This document shows, piece after piece, positions 29,743-38,697 of a DNA stretch of 64,000 bases. The stretch comes from Butyrivibrio fibrisolvens 16/4. GTDB lineage: Bacteria > Bacillota > Clostridia > Lachnospirales > Lachnospiraceae. How positions within the stretch are numbered: position 1 is the first letter of the stretch; each line of letters starts with the position of its first letter. Both the position numbers and the translations under genes were made by a program. The notes under the pieces were generated by a model. That model saw nothing but the letters and a program-made list of their open reading frames with translations, did no database searches and was not told the DNA's origin. Where the stretch lies: assembly GCA_000209815.1 (NCBI GenBank), contig FP929036.1:353340-417339 (forward strand), written 5' to 3'.

Positions 29743-30519
29743 TTAGAAGCTGTGGCCACCGCCGGAGTGACCTCCACCAGAGAAGCCACCGCCGCCACCG
29801 CCGGAGAATCCTCCACCTGAGAAGCCTCCCGAATGGCCTCCACCATTGTCCGACGCTCGTCGTACTCTTTTTGTATCGTATACAGCTGCCGATCCTACAA
29901 TTGATGCGCCAGCCATGATTACCATAGCATCGGAATTCTTGAAAGCAGCCTTGGCGCTTGCTCGCTGTTCCATTGCTATAAAGAATGTAATTAAAAATCC
30001 TATAACTATAGATAAAAGCAGAGCCACTATTACTCTCATTGGGCGTAAGATGAATCCCTTATTAGTTAAAACATCCGCCTGCTCAAAGGCCTTAATTATG
30101 CAGGTGTAATAATCCCTATTAGAAGCATATCTATAGATATTATCCGTAATATCCAGTGCATCTGCATCTGAAATGCTCTTCTCATATTTTCCGTAGCCAG
30201 AGATGTAAATCTCCCTGTTTTCCATATCGATGAGGAAAGCTACACCGTCATCATAATTTGAAAACGCTGCTGTGTAATAGTGCTCCAATTTGGAATCTGC
30301 ATCAAAGCCATAATCATCACTATCACTGGTAGCTACTACATAATTTGTTTCAGGATTCAAAGTCTGAAGATATGAATCTATCTTCTGAATCTCCTCCTGG
30401 CTTAAAAGAGAAGCATCATCTGTTATAGCAATATTGCTTGCCGCTGCATTAGCTGTCATTGGAAGCATTAGCAGTGCTATAACAAATAGTCCTAATAAAT
30501 ATTTCCTAATCTCTCGCAT
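29743..30519 (-). CDS. TPM-domain secreted/membrane protein, YdjH-like
   Basis: A 258-residue protein with a signal peptide (residues 7-26, ending TANAAA), a TPM domain (about 30-150, NIAITDDASLLSQEEIQKID, YVVATSDSDDYG), a membrane helix (about 163-183) and a C-terminal tail of Gly, Ser, His and Phe repeats (GGFSGGG, GGHSGGG). The Gly/Ser/His tail is typical of TPM proteins such as B. subtilis YdjH. It overlaps the zinc-ribbon gene by 14 bases. Together with that gene and the SPFH gene it forms a YdjH-YdjG-YdjI-like set linked to PspA-type membrane stress. Confidence 0.87.
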   Translation of the reverse strand: MREIRKYLLGLFVIALLMLPMTANAAASNIAITDDASLLSQEEIQKIDSYLQTLNPETNYVVATSDSDDYGFDADSKLEHYYTAAFSNYDDGVAFLIDMENREIYISGYGKYEKSISDADALDITDNIYRYASNRDYYTCIIKAFEQADVLTNKGFILRPMRVIVALLLSIVIGFLITFFIAMEQRASAKAAFKNSDAMVIMAGASIVGSAAVYDTKRVRRASDNGGGHSGGFSGGGFSGGGGGGFSGGGHSGGGHSF

Positions 30520-32110
30520 TTTCTAATCTACCTCCCTTCTTTAAGAATTGAGGTGATGGATGAGTTGCAAAGCGATTGTACTCATCAATTATCGCATTTA
30601 CGGATATAAGAATGATAATAAATGCAATAATAAGGGCTCCATAATAATAAATGTCGTTAGGTGGATTAATCACTCTGATTCCAACGGAATAAACCCAACC
30701 AATCAAACCTAGAAGCATTACCTTTTTATTGCCCTTTTTCACTGCAAAAAGAGACATTATCACAAGCACAAAGCTGGCTGGATAAAGAACTACTGGTAGT
30801 ATGCTGATAAATTGTCCAGCATCCTGCATAACCCCAACAAAAATAGACAACGCTATCAACACAAATAGTGCTAGTGAAAGAGTTCCATTAAGGCTCATAG
30901 ACTTTTGTGACTTTATCTTAACCTTTTTCTTTTTACTCTGTTCTTTTACATTTTCTAATGAAACAAAGTAGCCTTTATCATCTAAATGATTGTCAGCGCG
31001 ATAGGTCTTGTTAGCAAGCACCGCTCCTACATATCCAATGATAGAAGAAATCAAAGCTCCATAACTGCAAAGCTCCTTCACCTTAAAGCTAAAATCAAGA
31101 ATGAAGCTAGCAAATAGAATCAGCAAAAATAATGCTCCTGAAAACTTTATGGCGAAGCTAAACATCTTGCGCTTTTCAATAGGCATATCAATATATGAAT
31201 TTCCAGATGCACCATTTACCATGGAGTAAGCTACTCTGTCATTGTACCTGGTTGTTAAGAAATACATTGGTAAATACGCACCGCTAGTTTCATCATATCT
31301 TAAATCATTAGTAAGCTTAGTCTGCACATCGTACAAAGCGCCCTGACTAGGTGTGTAGCCATGGCTACGCTGCTGCACCTCAGTCATTAGATGTGACAGG
31401 GCCTTATCCAGGCTCTCATCCTTATAAAGGTCATTATCCACTGTGGAATTTTCCACAAAGAACCCTGCAAGATAATTAGGATTAAAGCTTTTTAGTTTGT
31501 CCATAGGAAATGGTTCAAGCTTTGCTGCAATACAATCATCCAATGTCTGTGAGGCATCATATGGCACCTTAAGACTATCCACATCTACCTTAACATCCAC
31601 ATTGGCATAATCTGTGATGTAATAATCTGCTGTTGAGCGGGTAGTCTCACCTTTATAGATAATCTCATCGTTTATGCTGTACTCATAAAGATGGTAAGGC
31701 ACATACATTCCTACCAGCTTATCGATATTTTCATCGTCGCCTAGCCCATCAGGAGCAAATAAAATTTTCTCTGTAAGCTTTCTATATTTTTCTCTCGCCT
31801 GTTTCTTATTAATCTGAAATGGAAGTATGAATTTTGGTACACCTTCATCGGAAAAATGCTCCTGCATAGTAGCCTGTGTTCCGCAGAAGGGACAAAACTC
31901 CATTCCATCATTATCAATCAGCTGAATTTCTCCTGCGCAGTTTGGACACTGGTAAATCTTCGTATTTACGGAATCCATTCCTACACTATCATCTGGCTTG
32001 TAGCTGTCTACATCTGTCAGTTCGCCGCAGGAAACGCATTTCATTTGCTGCTTTTCAGCTGAGAATCTAAGCTGCCCTCCACAATTAGGGCAGGGAAACA
32101 TTGTTGCCAT
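30506..32110 (-). CDS. Zinc-ribbon membrane protein, YdjG-like
   Basis: A 534-residue protein. The N-terminus has two zinc ribbons: CPNCGG...CVSCG (residues 7-28) and CPNCAGEI...CPFCGTQ. A large soluble region (FILPFQINKKQAREKYRKL, then MYVPYHLYEY) follows, then about six membrane helices. This organisation matches B. subtilis YdjG. It lies between SPFH and TPM genes. Function inferred from the Bacillus complex that recruits PspA to the membrane; no PspA gene is visible here. Confidence 0.83.
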   Translation of the reverse strand: MATMFPCPNCGGQLRFSAEKQQMKCVSCGELTDVDSYKPDDSVGMDSVNTKIYQCPNCAGEIQLIDNDGMEFCPFCGTQATMQEHFSDEGVPKFILPFQINKKQAREKYRKLTEKILFAPDGLGDDENIDKLVGMYVPYHLYEYSINDEIIYKGETTRSTADYYITDYANVDVKVDVDSLKVPYDASQTLDDCIAAKLEPFPMDKLKSFNPNYLAGFFVENSTVDNDLYKDESLDKALSHLMTEVQQRSHGYTPSQGALYDVQTKLTNDLRYDETSGAYLPMYFLTTRYNDRVAYSMVNGASGNSYIDMPIEKRKMFSFAIKFSGALFLLILFASFILDFSFKVKELCSYGALISSIIGYVGAVLANKTYRADNHLDDKGYFVSLENVKEQSKKKKVKIKSQKSMSLNGTLSLALFVLIALSIFVGVMQDAGQFISILPVVLYPASFVLVIMSLFAVKKGNKKVMLLGLIGWVYSVGIRVINPPNDIYYYGALIIAFIIILISVNAIIDEYNRFATHPSPQFLKKGGRLENARD

Positions 32111-32132
32111 TAATCAAATCTCCAAATCTTTA

Positions 32133-33257
32133 CTATGGTCGCTTTGTACCACAATTTACACAGAAGTTACCATAGTTCTCATTTCCACAGTTAGGGCAGA
32201 ACCATCTTCCTGCCTGTGGCTGTCCCATCTGCATACCCTGCTGAGGATTCTGCTGCGACTGTAGAGCACCCTGATTTAACAAATCGTTTGCGTTTGCTCC
32301 ACCAGCCTGCATAGCCATATTCATTCCGAAGAATCCCATAGCTGCTCCGTTTGCATTTCCAGCTGCTGCCTTCATAGCCTCAGCCTGAGCCTGTACAAGT
32401 GTAGCTCCAGCCATTGCCTGATTGCGGAATGCGCCGGTCTTCTGAAGCTCCTTAAGTGTAGCTGCGTCCTCATCTGGGATAACAGTTGCAAGAATCTGAA
32501 CAGAGGTAATACTAAGGCCGTATTTATCTGTCCATTCATAGTTCAGCTCTTCAGCCATTGCATCAGAGATTTCCTTTGTGTAGTTAGGAATTGCTGATGG
32601 TCTGATTCCCATTCCAGAAAGCTTTCCAAGAGCTGGCTGTAATCCCTGTACAAATGTAGCACGAAGCTGATCCTGAATATCTTCTATTGTGTATTCGTCC
32701 TTTACATTTCCTGCAAGGTTTGTGTAAAGAGCTGTAGGATCTGATACCTTAAGGCTATAATTTCCGTTGCACTTTAAGGTAGTATCCATATCAAGACCAA
32801 TGTTTGCATCCAACACTCTGAAAGGAATAGGTGTTGGAGTACCAAACTTAAGTCCTGTAATATCCTTTGTATTTACGAAGTAAACTCTCTGCTGAACTGG
32901 CTTCTCTCCTCCGAATGTGAATCTGCGACCAAACTCCTTAAATACTTCTGCGAAATTTCCTGCAAAAATAGAAGCAGAACCATTTTCCTCCCAAGTATAT
33001 GCACCTGCTTCTGCAGCCACATCAATAATCTTGCCACTGTCTACTAAAAGTGCACACTGGCCTTCATTTACGATTACCACTGAATCTTTTGTGATAACAT
33101 CCTGATCACCTTTTGTGTTGCTGCTTCTTCCAGAAACCTTGTGAGTAGCTCTCTTTAAAAGAACGTCATTCGACACAGAATCACAGACAAAGAATTCTTT
33201 CCACTGATTAGCAAGCTCACCTGAAACTGAGCCTTTAAAAGCCTGAATTAATCCCAT
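32133..33257 (-). CDS. SPFH-domain protein with C-terminal zinc ribbon, YdjI-like
   Basis: A 374-residue protein with an SPFH core (about 50-300: ITKDSVVIVNEGQCALLVDSG, VYFVNTKDITGLKFGTPTPI, FVQGLQPALGKLSGMGIRP). A Gln/Met/Gly/Ala-rich linker follows, and a C-terminal zinc ribbon CPNCGNENYGNFCVNCGTKR. This is the YdjI/virion-core-like family. The ATG at 33257 (MGLIQAFKGS) is chosen for its GGAGG site; an earlier ATG lacks one. First gene of the three-gene module. Confidence 0.88.
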   Translation of the reverse strand: MGLIQAFKGSVSGELANQWKEFFVCDSVSNDVLLKRATHKVSGRSSNTKGDQDVITKDSVVIVNEGQCALLVDSGKIIDVAAEAGAYTWEENGSASIFAGNFAEVFKEFGRRFTFGGEKPVQQRVYFVNTKDITGLKFGTPTPIPFRVLDANIGLDMDTTLKCNGNYSLKVSDPTALYTNLAGNVKDEYTIEDIQDQLRATFVQGLQPALGKLSGMGIRPSAIPNYTKEISDAMAEELNYEWTDKYGLSITSVQILATVIPDEDAATLKELQKTGAFRNQAMAGATLVQAQAEAMKAAAGNANGAAMGFFGMNMAMQAGGANANDLLNQGALQSQQNPQQGMQMGQPQAGRWFCPNCGNENYGNFCVNCGTKRP

Positions 33258-33325
33258 TTTTACATTACCTCCCTGGTTCATATACTAATATCAATATTAT
33301 AATCAATCTTACTCACTAAAACAAA

Positions 33326-33348
33326 TAGGAGGCCTTTTAAGCCTCCTA
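33326..33348 (-). terminator. Terminator of the ABC transporter operon
   Basis: TAGGAGGC and GCCTCCTA arms around a 7-base loop, 10 bases beyond the last permease stop, followed on the minus strand by TTTGTTTT. Confidence 0.75.
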
Positions 33349-33358
33349 AAACTAAATA

Positions 33359-34028
33359 TTAAGCTGAGTAATTTACTGGAATCTTTCTAAATGTAAGCCA
33401 GTTAACAATCAGTCCAAGCAAATCAAAGACTAATATTGCTGTCCATACAATTCCCTGATTAAAAAATGGATTTATAAAGAAATCCCATAAAACTGCTAAT
33501 GGTGTTCCAAATGAAGGGATGAAATATCCCAATCTTGGCAATGCAATACATGCAAACAAAAATACAAAATAGTAAACCCAGTATGCAATCTTGCCATATC
33601 TAACAACGCTATTACCTGCTATGCCTTCCACCCACATATATATACCATATAGTGTAACTGCAACCTTTAAAATCATTGAAACACCGATAGCTTTAAGAAA
33701 TGCAAAAGCGACAAGTGTAAAGAATATAATTTCAAGCAGATCCACTATTCTGCAGCCTATGAATAGTTTTCTTCTTGTCATACCAAATGTAAGTCCTCTT
33801 GGTACCTCATCTGCAATGAAAAAATCTTAAAAACATACTTGTACCAACGTATCCACCAATGATACCACCAGCAAGCATCATAGATAAGCTATCTGTTTCG
33901 AAGGAAGTATCAGTGGAAAAAAATACTATCATTAGCAGCATTGCAGCTACGATTATTGCAACCATAAATATATTGAATAATTCATTATATTTTTTTATAT
34001 GAAGTATTGCTTTAATATCTCTACTCAT
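33359..34028 (-). CDS. ABC-type membrane permease, second subunit (one frameshift)
   Basis: Two open frames combine into a 222-residue protein with about six hydrophobic helices. Removing one base from the A6 run at 33819-33824 joins SMFLRFFIADEVPRGLTFGMTRRKLFIG; the GMTRRK segment is the cytoplasmic motif typical of ABC-2-like permeases and resembles SMGARRRDVF in the next gene. It is the last gene of a GntR-ATPase-permease-permease operon. Substrate unknown; such YtrA-type sets often respond to cell-wall antibiotics or membrane stress. Confidence 0.75.
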
Positions 34029-34040
34029 AATTCCTCCTCT

Positions 34041-34691
34041 CTAGTTCACCATACACTTCTGATTCAATTTATATGCCCAAAGCTCAAGTAAAGTGAAAAC
34101 TACAACAGCTCCAACTCCAATTATTGAAAGCATTATATAACTATTTAAGCTGCTAATTGGAAGTTTTATTCCAGCTGCCAGTACGAATCCCCAAATACCT
34201 GCTTGCACACCAACAATTATTAGAAGGATAAATATAACAATCTTTCCATACTTTTTGACTTTGTATCCAATGGCAAGGCCTAATGCCCCTAAAATCATAG
34301 CAGCAGCAACGGCCACTATGGTATATCCCATAAAATTTTCATGTTTGAAAACCACGCATAATACAATACTAAGGATTGTTGATAATCCAACATACGTGCA
34401 CTGCTTGATTAACTGACCCCAGAATACATCTCTTCTTCTGGCGCCCATAGAAAGCACCATGCTGTCGTACCAGTTAGGACCATATATTGCAAACATCATG
34501 TTGAAAAGCACCATGAACATCGCATTGAATGTAATGATATTCTGAGAAACATAACCCACAATATCCGCTTCCTCAGCACCAAAAAATATCCACTCAACAA
34601 CCAAAAGCAACTGCACTGCAGCCACATATCCAAATAGTTTTAACCCTGCAAGAAAATAATATTTTCTTGTTCTTGCTGATAAACTATTCAT
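34041..34691 (-). CDS. ABC-type membrane permease, first subunit
   Basis: A 216-residue protein with six predicted membrane helices and a cytoplasmic SMGARRRDVFWGQ motif. The ATG at 34691 is chosen because AAAGGAGG lies 6 bases upstream; the earlier in-frame start lies within the ATPase gene. It starts next to the ATPase stop and 12 bases before the second permease. Function inferred from operon: the membrane channel of an exporter-like ABC complex. Confidence 0.8.
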   Translation of the reverse strand: MNSLSARTRKYYFLAGLKLFGYVAAVQLLLVVEWIFFGAEEADIVGYVSQNIITFNAMFMVLFNMMFAIYGPNWYDSMVLSMGARRRDVFWGQLIKQCTYVGLSTILSIVLCVVFKHENFMGYTIVAVAAAMILGALGLAIGYKVKKYGKIVIFILLIIVGVQAGIWGFVLAAGIKLPISSLNSYIMLSIIGVGAVVVFTLLELWAYKLNQKCMVN

Positions 34692-34692
34692 G

Positions 34693-35571
34693 CTATGCCT
34701 CCTTTCTGCCATCTACACACATAGCATAGAAAAGATTCTGAAGTGCTACTGGCTCAACCTGAACATCACCATCAAATCCCTCAATAGGTTCATCGGCCAG
34801 CACTGTTACCACCTTGTTTCTACCAATACTTTCAGGATGATATACCTTGTAACCTTCAACTGCTGTATCAACTGCCTCTGTCTCACCTGATACACGATAA
34901 GCTCTTGATAAAAGCTCCTCTGTATTTTCCTTAAGGACAATCTGCCCCTCATCAAGCATTATAACTTCTTCGAATAAGGAAGCAGCCTCCTCAATAATAT
35001 GAGTACTGATAATAAATGTACGTCCAGTCTGGGCATACTCATCAATTACAAGCTTGTAGAACTGCTCACGTGCTACAACATCAAGTCCTGCAACTGGCTC
35101 ATCAAGGATAGTAATATCTGCCTTGCTTGCAAGAGCAATGATGATTGTAAGAGAAGAAAGCATACCTTTTGAAAGCTTGCTTACCTTCTTTTTTGCATCC
35201 AGGTTAAAAAGCTTTACTAGCTCTTTAGCATATTCCTCGTCCCAATATTTATAGAAAACCTTTGCTGTTTTTAGATAGTCCTTTACTTTTAATGTATTAG
35301 GACCAAACATTGTAACCTGTGGAATCTCTCTTGAATAACAGATGTGAGATAAAGCTTCTTCATTCTCCCATACTGGCTTTCCATCAAGTGTAACTGTCCC
35401 CTCTGTAGCAGGATTCTGAGCTGTAAGAATTGAAAGAAGTGTTGTCTTTCCAGCTCCGTTTCTTCCGATAAGTCCGTAAATCTTTCCTGTCTCAATATCA
35501 ATATCTACATTCTTAAGGACTGTATCCTTGCCATATTTTTTAACTATATTCTTACCAGATAAAGTTCCCAT
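34693..35571 (-). CDS. ABC transporter ATPase
   Basis: A 292-residue ATPase with Walker A GLIGRNGAGKTTLLSIL, signature LSKGMLSSL, Walker B ITILDEPVAGLD and the switch histidine in IISTHIIEE. The C-terminal 80 residues are an accessory domain. The proteins of the YtrB/YhcH and CcmA-like group share this organisation. It follows the GntR gene by 28 bases. Confidence 0.93.
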   Translation of the reverse strand: MGTLSGKNIVKKYGKDTVLKNVDIDIETGKIYGLIGRNGAGKTTLLSILTAQNPATEGTVTLDGKPVWENEEALSHICYSREIPQVTMFGPNTLKVKDYLKTAKVFYKYWDEEYAKELVKLFNLDAKKKVSKLSKGMLSSLTIIIALASKADITILDEPVAGLDVVAREQFYKLVIDEYAQTGRTFIISTHIIEEAASLFEEVIMLDEGQIVLKENTEELLSRAYRVSGETEAVDTAVEGYKVYHPESIGRNKVVTVLADEPIEGFDGDVQVEPVALQNLFYAMCVDGRKEA

Positions 35572-35599
35572 ATCTTTTCTCCTTTGCTCCTACTTATTT

Positions 35600-35965
35600 T
35601 TATTCCTCTGTGGCATCAATCATCTTCTTCAGTTCGGCCTTGTCTATTCCTATAAGCTTTGCCTCGCTAATGATTCGTTTAACATAGTTCTCATAGAAGC
35701 TTGTCTTTCTAGCTTCTTTTATTCTGTCCTTTGCACCCTCACATACAAACATACCAATACCTCTTTTCTTGTATAATATGCCTTTGTCTACCAAAAGATT
35801 AATTCCTTTCGCTGCTGTAGCTGGATTAATCTTGTAAAACTTTGAAAGCTCTGTGGTGCTAGGCACCTGCTCCTCTTCCTTTAAAATGTCCCTTAATATT
35901 TCATCCTCAATCATCTCACTGATTTGAAGATATATAGATTTATCTTCCCCAAGATTAGCTAACAC
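35600..35965 (-). CDS. GntR family regulator, YtrA type
   Basis: A 121-residue regulator with a winged HTH (IYLQISEMIEDEILRDIL, then TTELSKFYKINPATAAKGIN and GMFV wing) and a short C-terminal dimerisation helix pair. This is the YtrA subfamily, which normally represses its own ABC operon. A GTG start is chosen: AGGAGG lies 8 bases upstream, while the longer frame has no ribosome site. A palindrome overlapping its promoter at 36020-36043 is the likely operator. Confidence 0.88.
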   Translation of the reverse strand: MLANLGEDKSIYLQISEMIEDEILRDILKEEEQVPSTTELSKFYKINPATAAKGINLLVDKGILYKKRGIGMFVCEGAKDRIKEARKTSFYENYVKRIISEAKLIGIDKAELKKMIDATEE

Positions 35966-36019
35966 ATGCTCACCTCCTGTATATATCTGTTGGGCTTTTA
36001 TTTGCCTCATCTGTTCATC

Positions 36020-36069
36020 GGTTAATTACTTGTGTAATTAACCATATCACCATTTAAGTTTTCTGTCAA
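36020..36069 (-). promoter_or_regulatory. Promoter and GntR operator of the ABC operon
   Basis: Minus-strand TTGACA (36064-36069), 17 bases, TATGGT (36041-36046). A perfect inverted repeat covers 36020-36043: GGTTAATTAC, four bases TTGT, then GTAATTAACC. It overlaps the -10 and start point, as expected for a repressor site. Confidence 0.78.
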
Positions 36070-36087
36070 CTCTAATATTAAAAAATA

Positions 36088-36118
36088 TAAGGCTTAGCCT
36101 TCTCTGGGCTAAGCCTTA
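36088..36118 (-). terminator. Terminator of the membrane protein gene
   Basis: Stem TAAGGCTTAGCC/GGCTAAGCCTTA with a 7-base loop, followed on the minus strand by ATTTTTT. Confidence 0.85.
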
Positions 36119-36141
36119 TCAGTTAACTTATCTCTACTTTT

Positions 36142-37101
36142 TTACAAATCTATTATCTCAATATCTATTTCTTCTTCCTGACTATAGTCTTCCTCATAAT
36201 CCGGGAATCTTTCTTGATTATGTGGTCTCCTATTCCTATGGGTTCTTTCTAGTTCCCTATCTTCTCTGGCTCTATGAGTTCTTTCTGTTTCCCTTTCCTC
36301 TCTGCGTCTCTTGCGATCAGGAGTTTTAGGTTTATCCAGATTCTTCACCTTCTTCTTTGCCACCAGCCTTGCAGGAATAAAGTGCCAAAGAAAAATAGCT
36401 ACTATGATATACAAATGTACAAAGAATATATTGGTGATTACTCCATTATGCTTCAGCAAATATTCTGTGGAATAACCGTAGGCACAAAGTATTGCAAGAT
36501 TTGCAAGGGCCATTATCATAATAGGAATATTAGCTGCTGCATTCTTGATGCAATTAAGAAAATCCTTGAAGCTGGCATCAAAGTAAACGAAACGGCCTAT
36601 CATAAGAGTAAGGAAATAGGCAATAAGTGTATCGTAGTTGTTACTCTCATAGATAAACTTAAGATAGCATAAAATAAGAATCATATATGCCATTCCCGTA
36701 AGTCTGATGGATGCCATATCGTCTCTATCCAGATGCTTTAATCTCACAAGCACATGGTCACAGAATGAATTAAGCAGGATTGAAATAATCATAAAAATCA
36801 AAAGCAGGTAATCCTTGTATGAATCCCATATATTTTTTAATTCACCAGGTCCTAAGAACAAATTTATCAAAAAGTAAACTGCCATAAATCCAATGATGCT
36901 TCCACCTGAGAAAATCAGCTCATAATATCTTTCTGATAATGAAAAAAATTTCTGCTCAAAAAAATCGTCCTGCTTTGTAGTGTTCTTGGCATATAAATAA
37001 AAGATTACATACACTACTGCAAGCAATACACTAGTCAGGAGAAAAAATATTATACACTGTGGCATTTCAAAATAATGTGCCACGTATTCACTATAGCTCA
37101 T
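36142..37101 (-). CDS. Unknown polytopic membrane protein with charged tail
   Basis: A 319-residue protein not assigned to a family. About seven to eight hydrophobic helices fill residues 15-255. The C-terminus (about 260-319) is cytoplasmic in character: basic and repeated (RERTHR-like units ERTHRAREDRELERTHRNRR) then strongly acidic (DYEEDYSQEEEIDIEIIDL). This basic-then-acidic tail may bind partners or lipids. It is divergent from tldD and ends at a clear terminator. Confidence 0.75.
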   Translation of the reverse strand: MSYSEYVAHYFEMPQCIIFFLLTSVLLAVVYVIFYLYAKNTTKQDDFFEQKFFSLSERYYELIFSGGSIIGFMAVYFLINLFLGPGELKNIWDSYKDYLLLIFMIISILLNSFCDHVLVRLKHLDRDDMASIRLTGMAYMILILCYLKFIYESNNYDTLIAYFLTLMIGRFVYFDASFKDFLNCIKNAAANIPIMIMALANLAILCAYGYSTEYLLKHNGVITNIFFVHLYIIVAIFLWHFIPARLVAKKKVKNLDKPKTPDRKRRREERETERTHRAREDRELERTHRNRRPHNQERFPDYEEDYSQEEEIDIEIIDL

Positions 37102-37137
37102 TTCTTATACCTTCTTTACCATAAATAACAAGATTCC

Positions 37138-37163
37138 CAAATGTAAATACTATATTACATTTG
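37138..37163. promoter_or_regulatory. Inverted repeat between divergent genes
   Basis: CAAATGTAA and TTACATTTG are perfect 9-base arms spaced by 8 bases, upstream of the membrane-protein gene on one side and the tldD promoter on the other. It looks like a dimeric regulator site; the regulator is not known. Confidence 0.45.
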
Positions 37164-37242
37164 TAAATCCATCCTAAATCAGTTTAATCATCACTTCTCA
37201 AACCGTCAACCTAAACAAATTAATAAAACTGAGTATTTTTGC

Positions 37243-37271
37243 TTGTGAGCCCTATATTATTAGCATATAAT
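37243..37271 (+). promoter_or_regulatory. tldD promoter
   Basis: TTGTGA (37243-37248), 17 bases, TATAAT (37266-37271), 39 bases before the tldD start, which has GGGAGG at 37300-37305. Confidence 0.7.
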
Positions 37272-37310
37272 CAATCCATACTAGTTTTATATAATTCAAG
37301 GGAGGTAGTG

Positions 37311-38696
37311 ATGTTAGAAGATATTTTAGGCAAAAGTAAATCTCTATTTGAGACTGGGGCTCAGTCTGTTCTTCGTGGACAGGAAAACCGTCTCAGATCA
37401 GTTGTAATTAATCAGGGTGTTTTAGTGGTCAACACTCGCTCCGAAGAAAGCGGTGTATGTGCCAAGGTTTACAAAAACGGTGTAAACGGCTTTGCTTCTA
37501 TGGCAGAGTATAGTGAGGCCGCTGCTGAACAGGTTATAAAGGCTGCCACTACAAATGCAAATTATCTTAGAAAGTATGCCCAAACACAAAAAGGTGTGCT
37601 TCCTTCTATTTCTTCGCAGATTATTAATTCTAAACGTTTCATAATTGATTTTGAGCAGAAAAGAATTATAGATATTTGTCAGGATATTGATGCTTATATC
37701 GTGAAGCACTGTCCTAAAATCACCAGCCGAATGGTGAACTACAGAGAAGATACAATGGAGAAATTCATTTACACTTCTGATGCCTGCGATGGTCACGTAG
37801 CTTATCCTCGCTGCAGAATCCTATTCATTTTGAAAATGGAAGCACTGGATGGCAGCACAGTAGAGCTTCATGAAATCGCGGGAGGATTTGGTCATATTGA
37901 GGATCACTTCCAGAATCTTGATTATGTTTATAGAAAAGTAGACGAGACATATAAGCGTCTGTGTGATAAGGCAGAAGGTGTGTACGCTGAAGCTGGTGAA
38001 AAAACTGTTATCCTTCACCCAGATGTAGCTGGTATGATTGCCCACGAAGCCATCGGACATACTGTAGAGGCCGATCTGGTTTTAGGCGGTTCTGTTGCAG
38101 GACAAAACCTTAATAAGAAGGTTGCTTCTGATATTGTTAACATTGTTGACTTCGCAAATACGTATCAGGGTGAACAGGCTCCTCTTCCAGTATACATTGA
38201 TGATGAAGGTATCCCAGCCAAGGATGCAGTCCTAGTTAAGGATGGCGTACTGACTGGCTTTATGCACAACAGAGAATCTGCTCTTCATTTTGGCGTGGAG
38301 CCACTTGGAAATGCCAGAGGTCACGTATTCTCAGATGAACCACTTATCAGAATGCGAAACACAACTGTTCTTCCTGGCAAAGATAAATTGGAAGATATGA
38401 TTGCTTCCATAGATGATGGCTACTATCTATTAAATACAGGTAACGGAGAGGCTGATTTGACAGGTGAGTTTATGTTTGGTATTACCTGCGGCTACGAAAT
38501 CAAACACGGAAAGCTTGGTAAGGCTATTCTTGATACTACAGTTTCTGGCATCGCATTTGATTTACTTAAAACAGTAGATATGCTTTCTGATGAAGTGACC
38601 TGGTGTCCATCAGGAACCTGCGGCAAAAAACAGCTGATGCCAGTGTCAATGGGTGGCCCTGCTGTAAAATGCAAAATCAACATAGGAGGACGATAA
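37311..38696 (+). CDS. tldD: TldD metalloprotease subunit
   Basis: A 461-residue protein of the TldD/PmbA family. The zinc motif is HEAIGHTVEADLV (HExxxH) near residue 250, with a third ligand Cys probable in FGITCGYE. TldD and TldE form a heterodimeric protease that trims small peptides, for example microcin B17 and CcdA. ATG at 37311 chosen for its GGGAGG site; the longer frame starts without one. It precedes tldE by one base. Confidence 0.93.
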   Translation: MLEDILGKSKSLFETGAQSVLRGQENRLRSVVINQGVLVVNTRSEESGVCAKVYKNGVNGFASMAEYSEAAAEQVIKAATTNANYLRKYAQTQKGVLPSISSQIINSKRFIIDFEQKRIIDICQDIDAYIVKHCPKITSRMVNYREDTMEKFIYTSDACDGHVAYPRCRILFILKMEALDGSTVELHEIAGGFGHIEDHFQNLDYVYRKVDETYKRLCDKAEGVYAEAGEKTVILHPDVAGMIAHEAIGHTVEADLVLGGSVAGQNLNKKVASDIVNIVDFANTYQGEQAPLPVYIDDEGIPAKDAVLVKDGVLTGFMHNRESALHFGVEPLGNARGHVFSDEPLIRMRNTTVLPGKDKLEDMIASIDDGYYLLNTGNGEADLTGEFMFGITCGYEIKHGKLGKAILDTTVSGIAFDLLKTVDMLSDEVTWCPSGTCGKKQLMPVSMGGPAVKCKINIGGR

Positions 38697-38697
38697 C

